This document shows, piece after piece, positions 49,925 through 60,309 of a DNA stretch of 64,000 bases. Positions within the stretch are counted from its first letter, which is position 1; every line of letters starts with the position of its first letter. Source of the stretch: Ascarosepion bandense (Eukaryota; Mollusca; Cephalopoda; Sepiida; Sepiidae). The notes beneath the pieces are model-generated. The model did not search any database, was not told the DNA's origin, and worked only from the letters and a program-made list of their open reading frames with translations. The translations under genes and the position numbers were made by a program. The stretch lies in assembly GCA_037127315.1 (NCBI GenBank), contig JBBBDQ010001124.1:1421001-1485000 (forward strand), in the 5' to 3' direction.

Positions 49925-50460
49925 TGTAATATAATAATCTGGCCGCACCCAAGAAGGCTGATGAAGCGTGGGTGTTTTCGGTCATTGAAAGCAGCGGATG
50001 TCATTTTGACCCTATTTCCGGCAGAGCGGAAATAGCTCAGAGCAAACAGACAGGGTCTCTGAGAATTTAACTTTACGTAGGCGTCGCGTAGGCGTCGCGT
50101 GATCAAGGCAAAACCGGAAGAAACGAGTCCCCGGTTTTGGAAGATATATAAAGACTGCGAAAACACAGATAAGGAGTCTCCAGAAGTCGACAGTAGAAGA
50201 GAAGTCTGGTCGGCAGTAGAGAAGCAGTTCACAGCTGCCCCCAATAGCATACATGCTATTGGGGGGTACGCATTCGTCATTCGTCAACGTCGACCCTTAG
50301 AAGCATTCGTCAACCCATTAGAAAAGCGCTCCCTCAACTCTCTGTCCACTAGGCGACACGGTCCAGCGTTCATTAATAAAAATATTAATATATTTTTATA
50401 TATACATGCTTGTTTGTTATTGAGTATATAACAACTTTACTGATTGACAGGGCAGCTACA
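49925..50460 (+). mobile_element. LTR 3, CpG-rich solo LTR candidate
   Basis: 536 bp from TGTAATATAATAATCTGG to GGCAGCTACA (TGTA...TACA ends). Markedly richer in CpG than neighbours (GCGTCGCGTAGGCGTCGCG repeat at 50081-50098). TATA box GATATATAAAG at 50142, then a 13 bp stem CCCCCAATAGCAT/ATGCTATTGGGGG at 50238-50266, AATAAA-like at 50375. Promoter, hairpin and poly-A order fits an LTR. Interrupts an S1. I found no matching 5 bp flank, and the S1 does not resume, so one edge may be deleted. Confidence 0.6.
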
Positions 50461-50976
50461 TTAAGAGTATCAAGCTAATTTCATAAACAAGTCAGTAGAG
50501 TTAGTTTGATTCATACTGTATGCTCCATGATTATGGCCTTGTACCAAGCTGAATTTATTGCTGCACAATCATATATGTGCATGAACATAAAAGAATATGG
50601 AGATGTATATAAGTATTATTGTGTATGTGCAAATATATGTATTAATATATATCACAGGATCTGTTCAACTTGTACAGCAAGAATATTTTGAGAACCCTAG
50701 AAGTTATGCCTGGATTTGTCATCGGAGGCACTCTTTATAAAAGTAAATGCATGGACAGTGTGTTTTAATGTATCTGTTCTTTCACTTCCTTATCTGTCTG
50801 TGGATGACTATTTACTCTCTCACATCCTGATTGAGCACTCTGGAAAAATGGTAGACTTTGAAAAAACAGTAGCTACTCTAGCATTTACGCACCACTCATT
50901 CAGTAAGGAATTAGAGCAATCTAATTACTGGCGTATGATACATCATATGCTAAAAGTCTGCCTCCTTCTACCGAGC
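50461..50976. other. Unassigned sequence; short S2 piece
   Basis: TATCTGTCTGTGGATGACTA at about 50799-50818 is a fragment of the S2 3' end. The 120-codon frame over 50716-51078 runs into S2 and shows no other signature. Confidence 0.35.
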
Positions 50977-51132
50977 GCCCATAGCTCAGAGGTAGAATCA
51001 CCGACTGATGCCAATTCAGTTGGGTTTCAATTTTGGATAAAAAGCAACTGGATGTCTAACTGTACTGATGAGCTGTGATACAGCAAATCAGATCTGTCTG
51101 TGGATGACTATATATATATATATATATATACA
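50977..51132 (+). mobile_element. S2 tRNA-derived SINE, copy 2
   Basis: GCCCATAGCTCAGAGGTAGAATC (A box), GGGTTTCAATTTTGG (B box, one change), GATGAGCTGTGATACAGC, AGATCTGTCTGTGGATGAC, (TA)n end. Colinear with 21115-21262. Confidence 0.75.
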
Positions 51133-51159
51133 CACATCTTATTATTTTATAAGATTTAC

Positions 51160-51950
51160 AAACATTTTTTTTTTTTTTATCATCATATCGCCCCAAGCAA
51201 GGCATTTTACTGCCACTGTTTTGCACAGGGTTATATAAGAGGAAAGTTATGAGAAAGAATGACAGATTATAGGGGGTGTCAGGAAGTGGGTAAAAGATGG
51301 ATGAGAATACAGGTGAGAGTAGAATGGACAGAGAAGGGAGCATGAGAGAGAGGATGCAGGTTAATGAAATAGGAGATGACTATTGACTTTACATTTAAAT
51401 TCTTGGAGATTGTAGCTGTCAGGGAAGCAAGTAAATGGAAGGGAATTCCACAAGTGGGAAGTGCAAGAAAAGAAGCTGCTGGAGTAGAATTTGCATTTAT
51501 AATTTATTGGTTTCACAGTAAAAGGGTGGGATCTAGTTGCTAATCTTGTGGCTCGAGTAAATTTATATATAGGGAACACAGTGAGCTAAGTTCATTGGAA
51601 CAGAAGCCATGAAAGTATTTGTAGAAGAGACATATTGGAAGCCACATTGCGCTGGTGAGAAAGTGACTGTATCTGAGCTGCCAAGTCAGGATCTATTACA
51701 TTACAGATTTTCTGTTGGATTTTGTCAGGGACACCTAGGTGGATAGCAGGAGCACCCGACCAGATATGGCAGCAGTATACAATGCACAGGCGGATGGTAT
51801 GTTTATATATGTGCAGGATTGTTTCAGGCGGAAAAAAACTTCCTGGCCCTACACAGAGAACCGACTTTCTTAGCAGTGGATTTACTTATGGATTCTATAT
51901 AGTCATTTTACTTGAGGTCTGTTGTGAGAGTTAAGCTGAGCAGACGTACA
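51160..51950 (-). mobile_element. L-B retrotransposon 3' end, longer copy
   Basis: Tail (poly-T, ATCATATCGCCCCAAGC, GGCATTTTACTGCC stem), 3' UTR, 72-codon frame with FTRATRLATRSHPFTVKPIN and CTSHLWNSLPFTCFPDSYNL, then further upstream CHIWSGAPAIHLGV-type and SILHIYKHT-type sequence (51730-51830) and RARKFFS equivalent. Ends near 51950. Confidence 0.8.
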
Positions 51951-52070
51951 ATTTTGTAGTTATTTGCAAATGTTCTGAAGCAATAATAACCTTCATTGTT
52001 TTATTTTTATATTGGGCACTGTTTTAAATTAATGTTTTGAACATTACAATTATTTTCTTCATTCTTATTC

Positions 52071-52122
<52 letters not shown>

Positions 52123-52124
52123 AT
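51951..52124. repeat. Dispersed repeat piece and (TA)n(TG)n
   Basis: TATATTGGGCACTGTTTTAAATTAATGTTTTGAAC (52008-52043) is the reverse of 40185-40222. (TA)n at 52075-52106, then (TG)n to 52121. Confidence 0.65.
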
Positions 52125-52411
52125 TAATCAAATATACCCCAAGTAAGGCAATTAAGTCACTAGGATAAAGTGGTTGACTGGATATGGAAAATTGCGAAAG
52201 CAGAAATATTTCTAATAAGTGAAAACAATAGAAAAGTAATCAGAAAGCAATATAGCAATTGAATCATAAAATTCAGCATTTGTATGTATACACGTGTGTA
52301 TTTGTGTGCGCATACGCCAGGTAAGAATGAATCAGATTAATGTTAACCTGTGAAAATTTCACTGCTTTCTTTTTTTAATTTCTTGACAATTCTTAAGTTA
52401 ATGATTGAATA
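52125..52411. other. Unassigned sequence
   Basis: Short relic-like ATCAAATATACCCCAAGTAAGGCAATTAAGTCAC at 52128 resembles an L-B/T tail. The rest is unrecognised. Confidence 0.3.
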
Positions 52412-52600
52412 AGCTCATCACGAGTTCTACAACAATAAAGTCTCTATATAAATTTCCTTATCGCATTGTTAAATGCTTTAGCTTAACAACTCTAAAAAAT
52501 ATTGCATTACCAATCATAAACATGAATGCTGATCATTTTTTAAGAAGGTACAAATGAAAAGATTTAAAATTGACAACTTTTCCATTTCACTGAAACAGCC
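52412..52600 (-). repeat. R8 dispersed repeat, copy 2
   Basis: Reverse complement colinear with 26433-26608 (TTCATTTGTACCTTCTTA, AATGATCAGCATTCATGTTTATGATTG, GACTTTATTGTTGTAGAAC). Confidence 0.6.
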
Positions 52601-53262
52601 ATTAAAAACCTCTATCTTCTATTCTTTCTTTCTTTCATCGTTTTCTCTCTCAAATCAAGAAGTCTTTTCGTCTCATTCCACACAATCAGAATAGTCGATA
52701 ATTTATGAAATATTGACAAGGCGTAATGGTCGTGCAAACTAACAAAGGAAAGGAAAAGCACTATTATATTAGGATTATTGGTACTGCATTCAGGGAAGGC
52801 AGGTTATGCCAGTGTGCTATGATGGATGTCTTCTTTTTGGCAAATTTAGGGTAAAGAAAGTTTCTTGACAGTAAGTTATGCATTGTATATGACATAAGTA
52901 GCAAAAAAAAATCTTTGACCTAATCTCTTTCTTCTCTGTGAATTTTGACATGCCATAAACAAGACCTAACTAAATCAAGAAATTTGGTGATCGTGCATGG
53001 AGAGGTAGGGGTTCATGCCTTTTCACAAGGCCATTTATGCTAATCCAAACACTCCTTGCCAGATTTGAAACTGAATTCCATTTTCTCTACTGGTAACGTC
53101 TCTTTGTAACTCAAACCTCGAGATAAGAAGTATGTAGTGGGAAAAAAAATAAAATGAATAAAAAATAATTTTAAAATGAATAGAAAAGAAATATTAATTA
53201 ATGTCAGTTTATCTCAGATTTAAATAAAGTGATTAAACTGGATTAATAATACCACTCATTCT
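52601..53262. other. Unassigned AT-rich sequence
   Basis: No family or ORF seen. Confidence 0.3.
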
Positions 53263-53579
53263 TTCAATGGACATTTTTCACATTTATAATCAATTTAAAT
53301 GCTTGCATAAGAAATCCACAAACCCACTGACACACACAGACACATAAACACACAAGTATAAACTCACAAATGTCCCCACATGCATACACACAAATGCAAA
53401 TGTCTGCAGACACACATGCACACACATTGAAATGGACACACATATAAATCCACAAATGCATCCACAAATGCATCTACAAATACAGACCTGTTAGCAGACA
53501 TTTGCATACATACACACACACTTGCCTACATAGAAGCATATGGACATAAACATACACACACACACACATATATTTATAT

Positions 53580-53612
<33 letters not shown>

Positions 53613-53650
53613 GACACACAAAGGCATATACACATGTGTACACATAAGGA
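53263..53650. repeat. CA-rich degenerate microsatellite
   Basis: Irregular (CA)n and ACATGCACAC-type repeats, cleaner (CA)n at about 53553-53592 and (TA)n at 53594-53612. The minus-strand Cys/Val frames here are composition artefacts. Confidence 0.8.
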
Positions 53651-53793
53651 AACATACATTAATTATTTGTTTATTCTTTTTCTTTTTCCTCTTCACCTTC
53701 CTCTATTTCTTAATCTTTTTCTTTTTTTAAGTTTTTATAATTTATTTTTTACTAAGCAAGTAATTTTTTTTTCTAAATCTCTTTCTTTTATAG
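53651..53793 (+). repeat. Pyrimidine-rich stretch ending in a possible splice acceptor
   Basis: TTTTTCTTTTTCCTC-type sequence followed by AATCTCTTTCTTTTATAG, which has the form of a 3' splice site. Confidence 0.35.
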
Positions 53794-54048
53794 GTGTTAC
53801 CTTTCTCTGCCCTACAAAACATTTGCACCTGTTTGCATGTTGCTTCTTGGTTTTTATTGTGCGGCTTTGTTTGCTGCCCTGCCCCAGCCTTTAGATCCCC
53901 TAGGCCCAGATACCAGAAGAAAATCACTGACATGCTTGTTATTATTGTCATGGCAATGTTGCTATTGCCCAAGCACGGTCTTCCGTTTGTTCTTCTTCTT
54001 ATGTTTTTAAAGTCTGCCGTCCGTTTTCTCAGCAAATTCGCTATTTAG
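53794..54048 (+). CDS. Possible exon or chance frame, unrecognised
   Basis: Directly after the acceptor-like TTTTATAG, a frame of 84 codons runs to a stop at 54046. The product would be hydrophobic with several Cys (VASWFLLCGFVCCPA; LVIIVMAMLLLP) and no domain I know. The patch is less AT-rich than the neighbours and not a repeat seen here. The minus strand is also open (97 codons), which argues that composition alone could explain it. I would not call it a gene without transcript support. Confidence 0.15.
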   Translation: MLPFSALQNICTCLHVASWFLLCGFVCCPAPAFRSPRPRYQKKITDMLVIIVMAMLLLPKHGLPFVLLLMFLKSAVRFLSKFAI

Positions 54049-54154
54049 CAATCACTGCGGTTTTTTTTTCCTCAGTAATGCCCTGCATTTGTCATAAATG
54101 AGAAATGAGCCATTCTCTTTTCCAGATATTGTTCTGATTTCAAAAACACTTTCT

Positions 54155-54222
54155 TATTCTTCTTCTATATACCATGTCCCTTCAGGACATAGGCAATCAC
54201 AAATCTCCACAATTTCTTGCCC
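54155..54222 (-). mobile_element. L-A 3' tail relic
   Basis: TTCTTCTTCTATATACCATGTCCCTTCAGGACATAGGC is the reverse of the L-A 3' end (GCC...GTCCTGAAGGGACA...TAGAAGAAGAA). Confidence 0.7.
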
Positions 54223-54224
54223 TT

Positions 54225-54440
54225 CTTTTTTTTTTCTTTTTTTTTTAAATCTTATTACCCCCAAGCAAGGCAGTAATGCCACTGATGTGCAGGGGGCTAC
54301 ATAAGAGTAAAAAGATTAATTAGAAGAGAGTGAAGCGGAAGACAAACCAATTAGAAAGTAGCAAGAGAAGGATGTGAATACAGGTGTGATGACAGTTGCA
54401 AAGGTAGAGAGAAAGGAAAGAATATACGGGGTGGTGAAAG
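54225..54440 (-). mobile_element. L-B 3' UTR, subfamily of the 62.2 kb copy
   Basis: Poly-T, TTATTACCCCCAAGC, GGCAGTAATGCC stem, CACTGATGTGCAGGGGGCTAC, then AGATTAATTAGAAGAGAGTG...CAATTAGAAAGTAGC, which aligns with the 3' UTR at 62640-62760 rather than with other L-B copies. Confidence 0.65.
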
Positions 54441-54464
54441 AACTAGAGTCAAACGGTATACTTC

Positions 54465-55060
54465 TTAATAAATTTTGTCTTTTCACTATCTCTCCTAAAC
54501 CCTGTTTTCCCAGTTATTTATGCAAGCTTATAAGGTAAGTTTCCAGTTGAATCGGTTGCATTCACTTACACACAAATACCCTTGGGAAAGGTATTAATCT
54601 GCCTCTTCCCTCCATTTATGGGTTAAATAACAGGACAGATTGGGTTCTTTAGCTTTGGTCAGAAACCAGTCTACTGCAGAAAGTAATGGCAACCTACAGT
54701 GGGAAAATCTTCTGCCCAGTCAGTCATGTCTGTTTTGAGACATGATCTCCCAAGTGTGCATCATGGATGGCACTTAACAGACCAACTGATGTCCGACTGT
54801 TTCTTGATTTTAAGATGTGTCAAAGTTTTTAAGCTCACTTACCTCACTATGAATTCAAGACATTTAATCTGTCTTTTTCTGATTCTAAGAGGTTTTTTTG
54901 TCTACATTTGCTCTAAAATGTTGTCATTGCTCATATGTTCAGCTTCATGTTATTTCAGCATCGTTCAACAGAACCATGTTTCTATTGTCTTTTCTTCATC
55001 TGTGAGAAGATGGTCCAGCATTCACTGCCATATCGGAAAACTTGCCAGTTCGGTGCTATT
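54465..55060 (-). mobile_element. L-A relic split by S1
   Basis: Left part 54465-54537 (CTCTCCTAAACCCTGTTTTCCC, TATGCAAGCTTATAAGG) and right part 54795-55060 (ATTGCTCATATGTTCAGC, CATGTTTCTATTGTC, AGAAGATGGTCCAGCATTCACTGCC, complement of the GSECWTI block). The S1 at 54538-54790 lies between them. Confidence 0.55.
54538..54790 (+). mobile_element. S1 SINE, 5'-truncated
   Basis: CAGTTGAATCGGTTGCATTC, ACACAAATACCCTTGGGAAAG, GGGTTAAATAACAGG, TTTTGAGACATGATCTCCC, GGCACTTAACAGACCAACTG. Lacks the A and B boxes. Confidence 0.75.
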
Positions 55061-55090
55061 ATTTTGTTTTTAATGAGATTTTCCTTCAGT

Positions 55091-55672
55091 ATTTGTCTAT
55101 AAGATAAGATAGGATTTAGTATTTGTCTATATGTCTGAGATGAGGTAGGATTTAGTATTTAGTATTTGTCTAGACTTCTGAGATGAGGTAGGATTTAGTA
55201 TTTAGTATTTGTCTAGACTTCTGAGATGAGGTAGGATTTAGTATTTAGTATTTGTCTATATGTCTGAGATGAGATAGGATTTAGTATTTAGTATTTGTCT
55301 ATATATCTGAGATGAGGTAGGATTTAGTATTTAGTATTTGTCTATATGTCTGAGATGAGATAGGATTTAGTATTTAGTATTTGTCTATATGTCTGAGATG
55401 AGATAGGATTTAGTATTTAGTATTTGTCTATATGTCTGAGATGAGATAGGATTTAGTATTTAGTATTTGTCTATATATCTGAGATGAGATAGGATTTAGT
55501 ATTTAGTATTTGTCTATATATCTGAGATGAGATAGGATTTAGTATTTAGTATTTGTCTATATGTCTGAGATGAGATAGGATTTAGTATTTAGTATTTGTC
55601 TATACATCTGAGATGAGGTAGTATTTAGTATTTGTCTATTCTCTTGAGATGAGGTAGTATTTAAACTATTTA
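55091..55672. repeat. 43 bp tandem array derived from R5
   Basis: About 13 units of CTGAGATGAGATAGGATTTA, GTATTTAGTATTTGTCTATAT (43 bp spacing measured at 55264, 55307, 55350). The first and last units are shorter. The unit contains the R5 core (TTTGTCTATAT.TCTGAGATGAGG), and R5-like sequence (CCAAATAATGTAAATAGTGG) follows at 55687. Confidence 0.9.
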
Positions 55673-56819
55673 CAAGTATTTACAATACTCCAAATAATGT
55701 AAATAGTGGAGATTTTCCTGTTTCTTAATATTTTAGTTGTCTTTCACTTGAGGAATTATATAAAAATTATTTCATTTCACACATAATATCATGGAAATGA
55801 TTTATTGAATAAATAAACACTCATTCACTCTGATTACATTAAGAAGGACATAGCAAAAAGCACAGAGAATGCATTGAAAATTATTTACAGTAAAAAAATA
55901 TTTTTGGCAGACCTGAAGGAGACTACCACCACTTTTAAATTTGTTGTTTCTTATTTTTTTTACTTTTTTCAGTGCAGTCATATCAATTATTACATAAAGT
56001 TTCCAATTATCAAAGAAAACTTGGAAAAATTTCAATATTTAAACACATCTAGGTGGGGCTCAATTTCTTATACAACGTTATAGTAAATAAATCCTCCATT
56101 TTTAACCGTTTGCTTTGGGGTCGCTTTGTTTTGTTTTTTTCGGACGAGTTGTTGCTCTTGTTTTTGTCTTTTTCAAGTTTTCTTCAGTTCTTACGGAAAC
56201 TCCAAGAATGGCTTTATTCAAAAATTTTGCAAGGGATTCAGTAGTTGATGCGCAAGCGAAAAAGTTAATTGCACAGAATTGATTTACCATAAGGTTGTAT
56301 GAAAAACTGTTCCCACCCCTTAAAATTGTTTAAAAGTTAAAATTTTTCCAATTCTTTTTGTCAATCGGAACATTTAGAGTTTAATCAAGAAGATTGCATG
56401 GAAAAAAGTTTTAAAAAATTGATAATCAACCAATTTACAGGGGGTGGTAATGTCATACCGGCGAGTAATTCCAAAATGAAGGATCGATTTACTATAACAT
56501 TGTATGAAAAACTGAACTCCCATCCATTTTGTTAATATATATAGAAATTTTACAAAGATGAGGACAACAGTCTGAATAATGTAAATAGTGTAAGTGCAAA
56601 GGTGTTCAGTAAAAAGGATTTCTTTCTTTCATGTAATGCATTTATTTTGAGATTTTTTTTTTTTTTTTAGTGCACAGGCATCAGTGGTTAGTATTACTTT
56701 CTTTGAAGTAATTAATCATTTGTGTATGTTTTTTTTTGTTGCATTGATATTTTGTTTGGAAGATACCAAATAATAACAACGAATCAGTACTGTCTAAGAA
56801 TTATGCTAACACATTAGAA
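55673..56819. other. Unassigned AT-rich sequence; small R5 piece
   Basis: GATGAGGACAACAGTCTGAATAATGTAAATAGTG at 56562-56595 is R5. A near-repeat GATTTAC(C/T)ATAA...TTGTATGAAAAACTG occurs at 56282 and 56485. T-run at 56657-56669. No ORF recognised. Confidence 0.35.
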
Positions 56820-57590
56820 AAGGTCTTACCAGCCTGCAAGAAAAGTCTTTGAGAAAGACAGCTGAAAGAGCAGCTGAATCAACATCACTGCTGGACAGGA
56901 TTTCTACTTGGAAGTTTGTGTTTATCCTCATCAGTCGGAACGATATTCTGTTTCGTGTGAACAAAGTGTTACCGCCTTCTGATCTTATAACTGATGTCAT
57001 GATTACTGAGATTTTTCAAATTTGCAATTTTGTTCAAGACTATCACAAAAATGGCTAAACCTTTACCAGAAATTTTGGAAGAAAATGACAGTGATAAAAA
57101 ATTTGCATTGCATGCATGTTGCAAAAATTGTTTATTTGATTACGGGTCTTGTGATGAAGTACAAAAACCTGAGGACAGTTTTCATCAGAACCTCTTTATC
57201 TCTCTTGCTGTCTAATGTTTGTCTTCAATTAATAATCAATTTTTGCAGCTATCCCGGTGGAATGAAATTTATGGATTCATTCAAAATTCAGAATCTCTTT
57301 CGGATACAGTGGAAAAAAAAAACTATATGAACTTCTTTCGTTTTTCAATCATAAAGTTGAATGTGTTAGCAATCTATTAAGTTACATGGGCTATATTTAA
57401 TAATTTCAGCACTTATACCATCTTCTCTTGCACTTGTACTAATGTTTTTTTATGAAAGTTGTCAATACACCTTCTGACATAAAAGATACCCATGACAAAT
57501 TGAATTATCTTACTGGTCATCATAGAAAGATTTTGAAAAGAAGAATTGCATTTTGTGAGCAAAAACGTTGGAGGTGACACTTGTATTCAC
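56820..57590 (+). pseudogene. hAT-like transposase relic
   Basis: Broken frames in order: RKTAERAAESTSLLDRISTW then FVFILISRNDILFRVNKVLP (56852-56980), IFQICNFVQDYHKNG, then PLPEILEENDSDKKFALHAC and FDYGSCDEVQKPEDSFHQNL (57060-57200), SINNQFLQLSRWNEIYGFIQ (57228-57290) and LNVLA near 57360. The order and motif style match TTF-type/ZMYM1-like hAT proteins, as I recall them. Stops and shifts; no terminal repeats found. Confidence 0.55.
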
Positions 57591-57599
57591 TGTGTCAGT

Positions 57600-57720
57600 G
57601 TTTTTGAGGGAAAAAACAGTCAGTCCATAATACTGAAACCATCTATCTTGTCCGTGCATTGAATACTGTTATCATATTTGTGTTGTATATTATGCTGCTG
57701 GATCTGGACAAAAAAAATGA
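57600..57720 (+). mobile_element. L-B fragment
   Basis: CATCTATCTTGTCCGTGCATTGAATACTGTTATCATAT reads STVRPCIEYCYHI, the block before ICNVI in L-B. About 80 bp only. Confidence 0.6.
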
Positions 57721-58200
57721 GGAAACACACGCACACACACATATATATATAAATAATCAGGCCAGTAAATATAAATATAAAATACTGTTTAATTAAAAAA
57801 CAGAATATCTACTTAAATACGAGTATCGGTAAAAATAATGTTCAAAATAATTAATTACAAATTGTTGGTTGCTTATAACCAAGTTTCGTTAAAATTCGTT
57901 AATTTCCATAACATGTTTACATTATATATATATATATAAAGTTATAACCTTATATTTTTATTCTTCATCAGTGACACTTGTGTGAAGCAGGGCAGTGTTA
58001 GATATTATTTGACCTGGTGTGTAATTTTGTGCAGAAGTGTCTTTTCATGAAACAGCATATGCAAACTGGCTAGCAAATGAAGATAGAATTGTTTTGAAAA
58101 TATTTGACTGTTTTGATAGCTAAAGAATGTGAACATTGGGTGATGGGCAGGATTGTGTTTTGATAACCAGCGTAGCCATGATTAGATAATGTAAACCTGA
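57721..58200. other. Unassigned sequence with microsatellites
   Basis: Short (CA)n/(TA)n at 57724-57750 and (TA)n at 57925-57940; nothing else recognised. Confidence 0.35.
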
Positions 58201-58480
58201 AATTGTGTTTATATACAAAAAAGATGACGCAGTCTTAATGTAACTCACTTACATAACAAACAGATTAGAAGTAAGAAGTCAGGCAGCAGTCGAGATCAGA
58301 AAACAAACCCAGCAATCAATTCCCATTTATGTGGGCATTCTTACCTTGGACCACTCCAGTACACACAACTATTGCCAAAGAGAATAAAATATAAGTTAGT
58401 ATTTTTATATATACATGTTGGTTGTTATCACTTATCTGTCAAGGTGTTTGTTGTTCCAACAGAAGTATTAGCAACAGTAG
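58201..58480 (+). mobile_element. LTR 3-like relic
   Basis: ATTAGAAGTAAGAAGTC(A)GGCAGCAGTCGAG and AGTATTTTTATATATACATG(T)TGGTTGTTAT align with parts of LTR 3 (AGTAGAAGAGAAGTCTGGTCGGCAGTAGAG; ATATTTTTATATATACATGCTTGTTTGTTAT) in the same order. Edges unclear. Confidence 0.4.
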
Positions 58481-58754
58481 ATACCAAACATGATAGGGGT
58501 ATATGACAAGTGCAGCCAAAGAGAGTCATGCACATAAGGAGCCGTCAGAAGTCAGCTGGAGTTCTCTGTTACTTCAGCCAAAGTTCTAGACTTTATATAG
58601 TCTTAAAACTCCCATGCATTCTTTCTTTTTTGGGTTGTCACTTTATTGATGTCACCTATGGCCAGATATATCTGTCAATCACTTTTGTCCCCAGTTGATG
58701 TTTATCTATGGCCAGATGTATCTGTCAACCAACCTTGACCTTTGTTAATTTTAA
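58481..58754. other. Unassigned sequence
   Basis: TATGGCCAGAT(A/G)TATCTGTCAA occurs twice (58658, 58709), a short direct repeat. Nothing else. Confidence 0.3.
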
Positions 58755-59325
58755 TCACAGCTGGATGTACAAGTCAATTACATGTGTCATTCAATGTACT
58801 ATATTACATCTGGTTGGATGCTTCAGCTATTTATCTTGGGGTTTTTCACAAAATCCAAAGAACGGTTTACAATTTAATCAATCCCAATTTGGCAATTTGT
58901 CTTCAGTCACTTTCCACCAATGAGATGTAGCTTCTCTCTGTCTTTTCTACAAATATCATCATGGCTTCTGTTTCAATTCTTGTTGTACCGTTCATATGAA
59001 TTTACTTGTGCTACTAGATTGGCAACTAGGTCCCACCCTTTAGGCAATTGTAGCCACTACTTATACTCTATCAGTTGCTTTTCTTGTGCTTCTTGCCTGT
59101 GGAACTTCCTTCCATATATTTGCTTACCTGATAGCCAAAAGTTCCAAAAGTTTAAGTGCAATGTCAGTTGCCATCTTTTATCTTCTTGATTCCCATCCTT
59201 CTCTTATTCTTTCTTTGATATCCACTGTACCTTCTCTTTTTCTTTTCTCTTCTCTCACTGTAACCCCCTGCACACCAGTGGAAGTACTCCCTTGCTTGGG
59301 GTCAAATGATTATAAAAAAAAAAAT
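58755..59325 (+). mobile_element. L-B retrotransposon 3' end, diverged
   Basis: SGWMLQLFILGFFTKSKERF-type and NLINPNLAICLQSL (58850-58910), then CSFSLSFLQISSWLLFQFLL and ATRLATRSHPL, SCASCLWNFLPYICLPDSQK (59000-59140), 3' UTR, tail CTGTAACCCCCTGCACACCAGTGG, GGAAGTACTCCC stem, GGGGTCAAATGATTATAAAA. Frame breaks throughout. Confidence 0.75.
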
Positions 59326-59451
59326 TAGAAGATACTGCTCCAAAATCAAATATTGGATTTGCCTTATGTGAGCAAAAGATGAACCTCTTATGAACAAATT
59401 TAAAGGATAATACGATATTATTAAACTTTTTACCAAGAAAAACTTCCATCT

Positions 59452-59882
59452 TCTTCTTCTATGTGCCCTGTCCCTTCAGGACGTAGGTTCTCCATGTCTC
59501 CCTATCCCTTGTGGCTCTTAGTATGTTTGCTCCTGCTGCTCCCGTTCCGTCATCCACCTGATCAGACCCTGCAAATATGTTATCCGCTGCCTTCCTCTGT
59601 CTCTCCTTCCTTCTATCTTACCAGTCAGTATCAGGTTCTCCAGGCTCTCCTTCCTCATTGCATGTCCCAGGAATTTCAATTGTCTCTTCCTGATGCTCAG
59701 CATCAATTTCCTTTTTGTTGCCATTCTTTCCAACACCTCATCGTTGCTTGCATGCTCAGTCCATGATATCCATAGCATCCTTCTGTAGAACCACATTTCG
59801 GCCACTTCCAGTTTTGTCCTCATTTTCGATGATATTGTCCAGCATTCACTGCTGTATTGAAGAACTGACATCACATAGCAAT
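59452..59882 (-). mobile_element. L-A retrotransposon 3' end, well preserved
   Basis: 118-codon minus-strand frame: MSVLQYSSECWTISSKMRTK, LEVAEMWFYRRMLWISWTEH, DEVLERMATKRKLMLSIRKR, LKFLGHAMRKESLENLILTG, KIEGRRDRGRQRITYLQGLI, RWMTEREQQEQTY, then stop. The tail is GAAGAAGAAG-type (TCTTCTTCTATGTGCCC complement). This is the best template for reading the other L-A relics. The block is the C-terminal region of a non-LTR RT (RTE/Jockey style, family from memory). Confidence 0.9.
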
Positions 59883-60309
59883 CTTTTCTTTGTTTAAAAT
59901 TGATAGAATATAAAGTTCCAAAACATCAACATTTTATACGAAGTTTTCCACAAATATGAAATTAAGTTAATACTTTCTCAAAATGAAACTATGACCTGGA
60001 ACTCTATTAAGACTAGTAATAAATAAACATTTCCATATTGATGCTAAAAATGACTGTTAAAACATGATCAGTTTATTTTATTTTAGATGATTCATTATGG
60101 CAAAATTCTAACATGTATTTAAATACATTGTTTAAAATTTCTATTTCAATTGTTCACATATATGATGACATGATCTGCCAGGTGCAATAGATAAATTGTC
60201 GCCATTTTATATTTTTGAATTTCAGGTATGCATTGTGTTTTTTTTTTATTATTATTTTGGCATTTGTACAGTACATTAGGATCATTTAGGCACTGTCTGT
60301 GAGAAAAAG
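59883..60309. other. Unassigned AT-rich sequence
   Basis: Nothing recognised. Confidence 0.3.

Noticed and set aside
50099..50431. 110-codon plus frame and 148-codon minus frame near 50 kb
   Set aside because: They overlap each other inside the LTR-like unit, which is GC-richer and so has fewer stops. No domain recognised.
53263..53659. Cys/Val-rich minus-strand frames
   Set aside because: Produced by the CA-rich degenerate microsatellite.
59461..59766. 101-codon plus-strand frame
   Set aside because: Antisense of the well-preserved L-A ORF on the minus strand.
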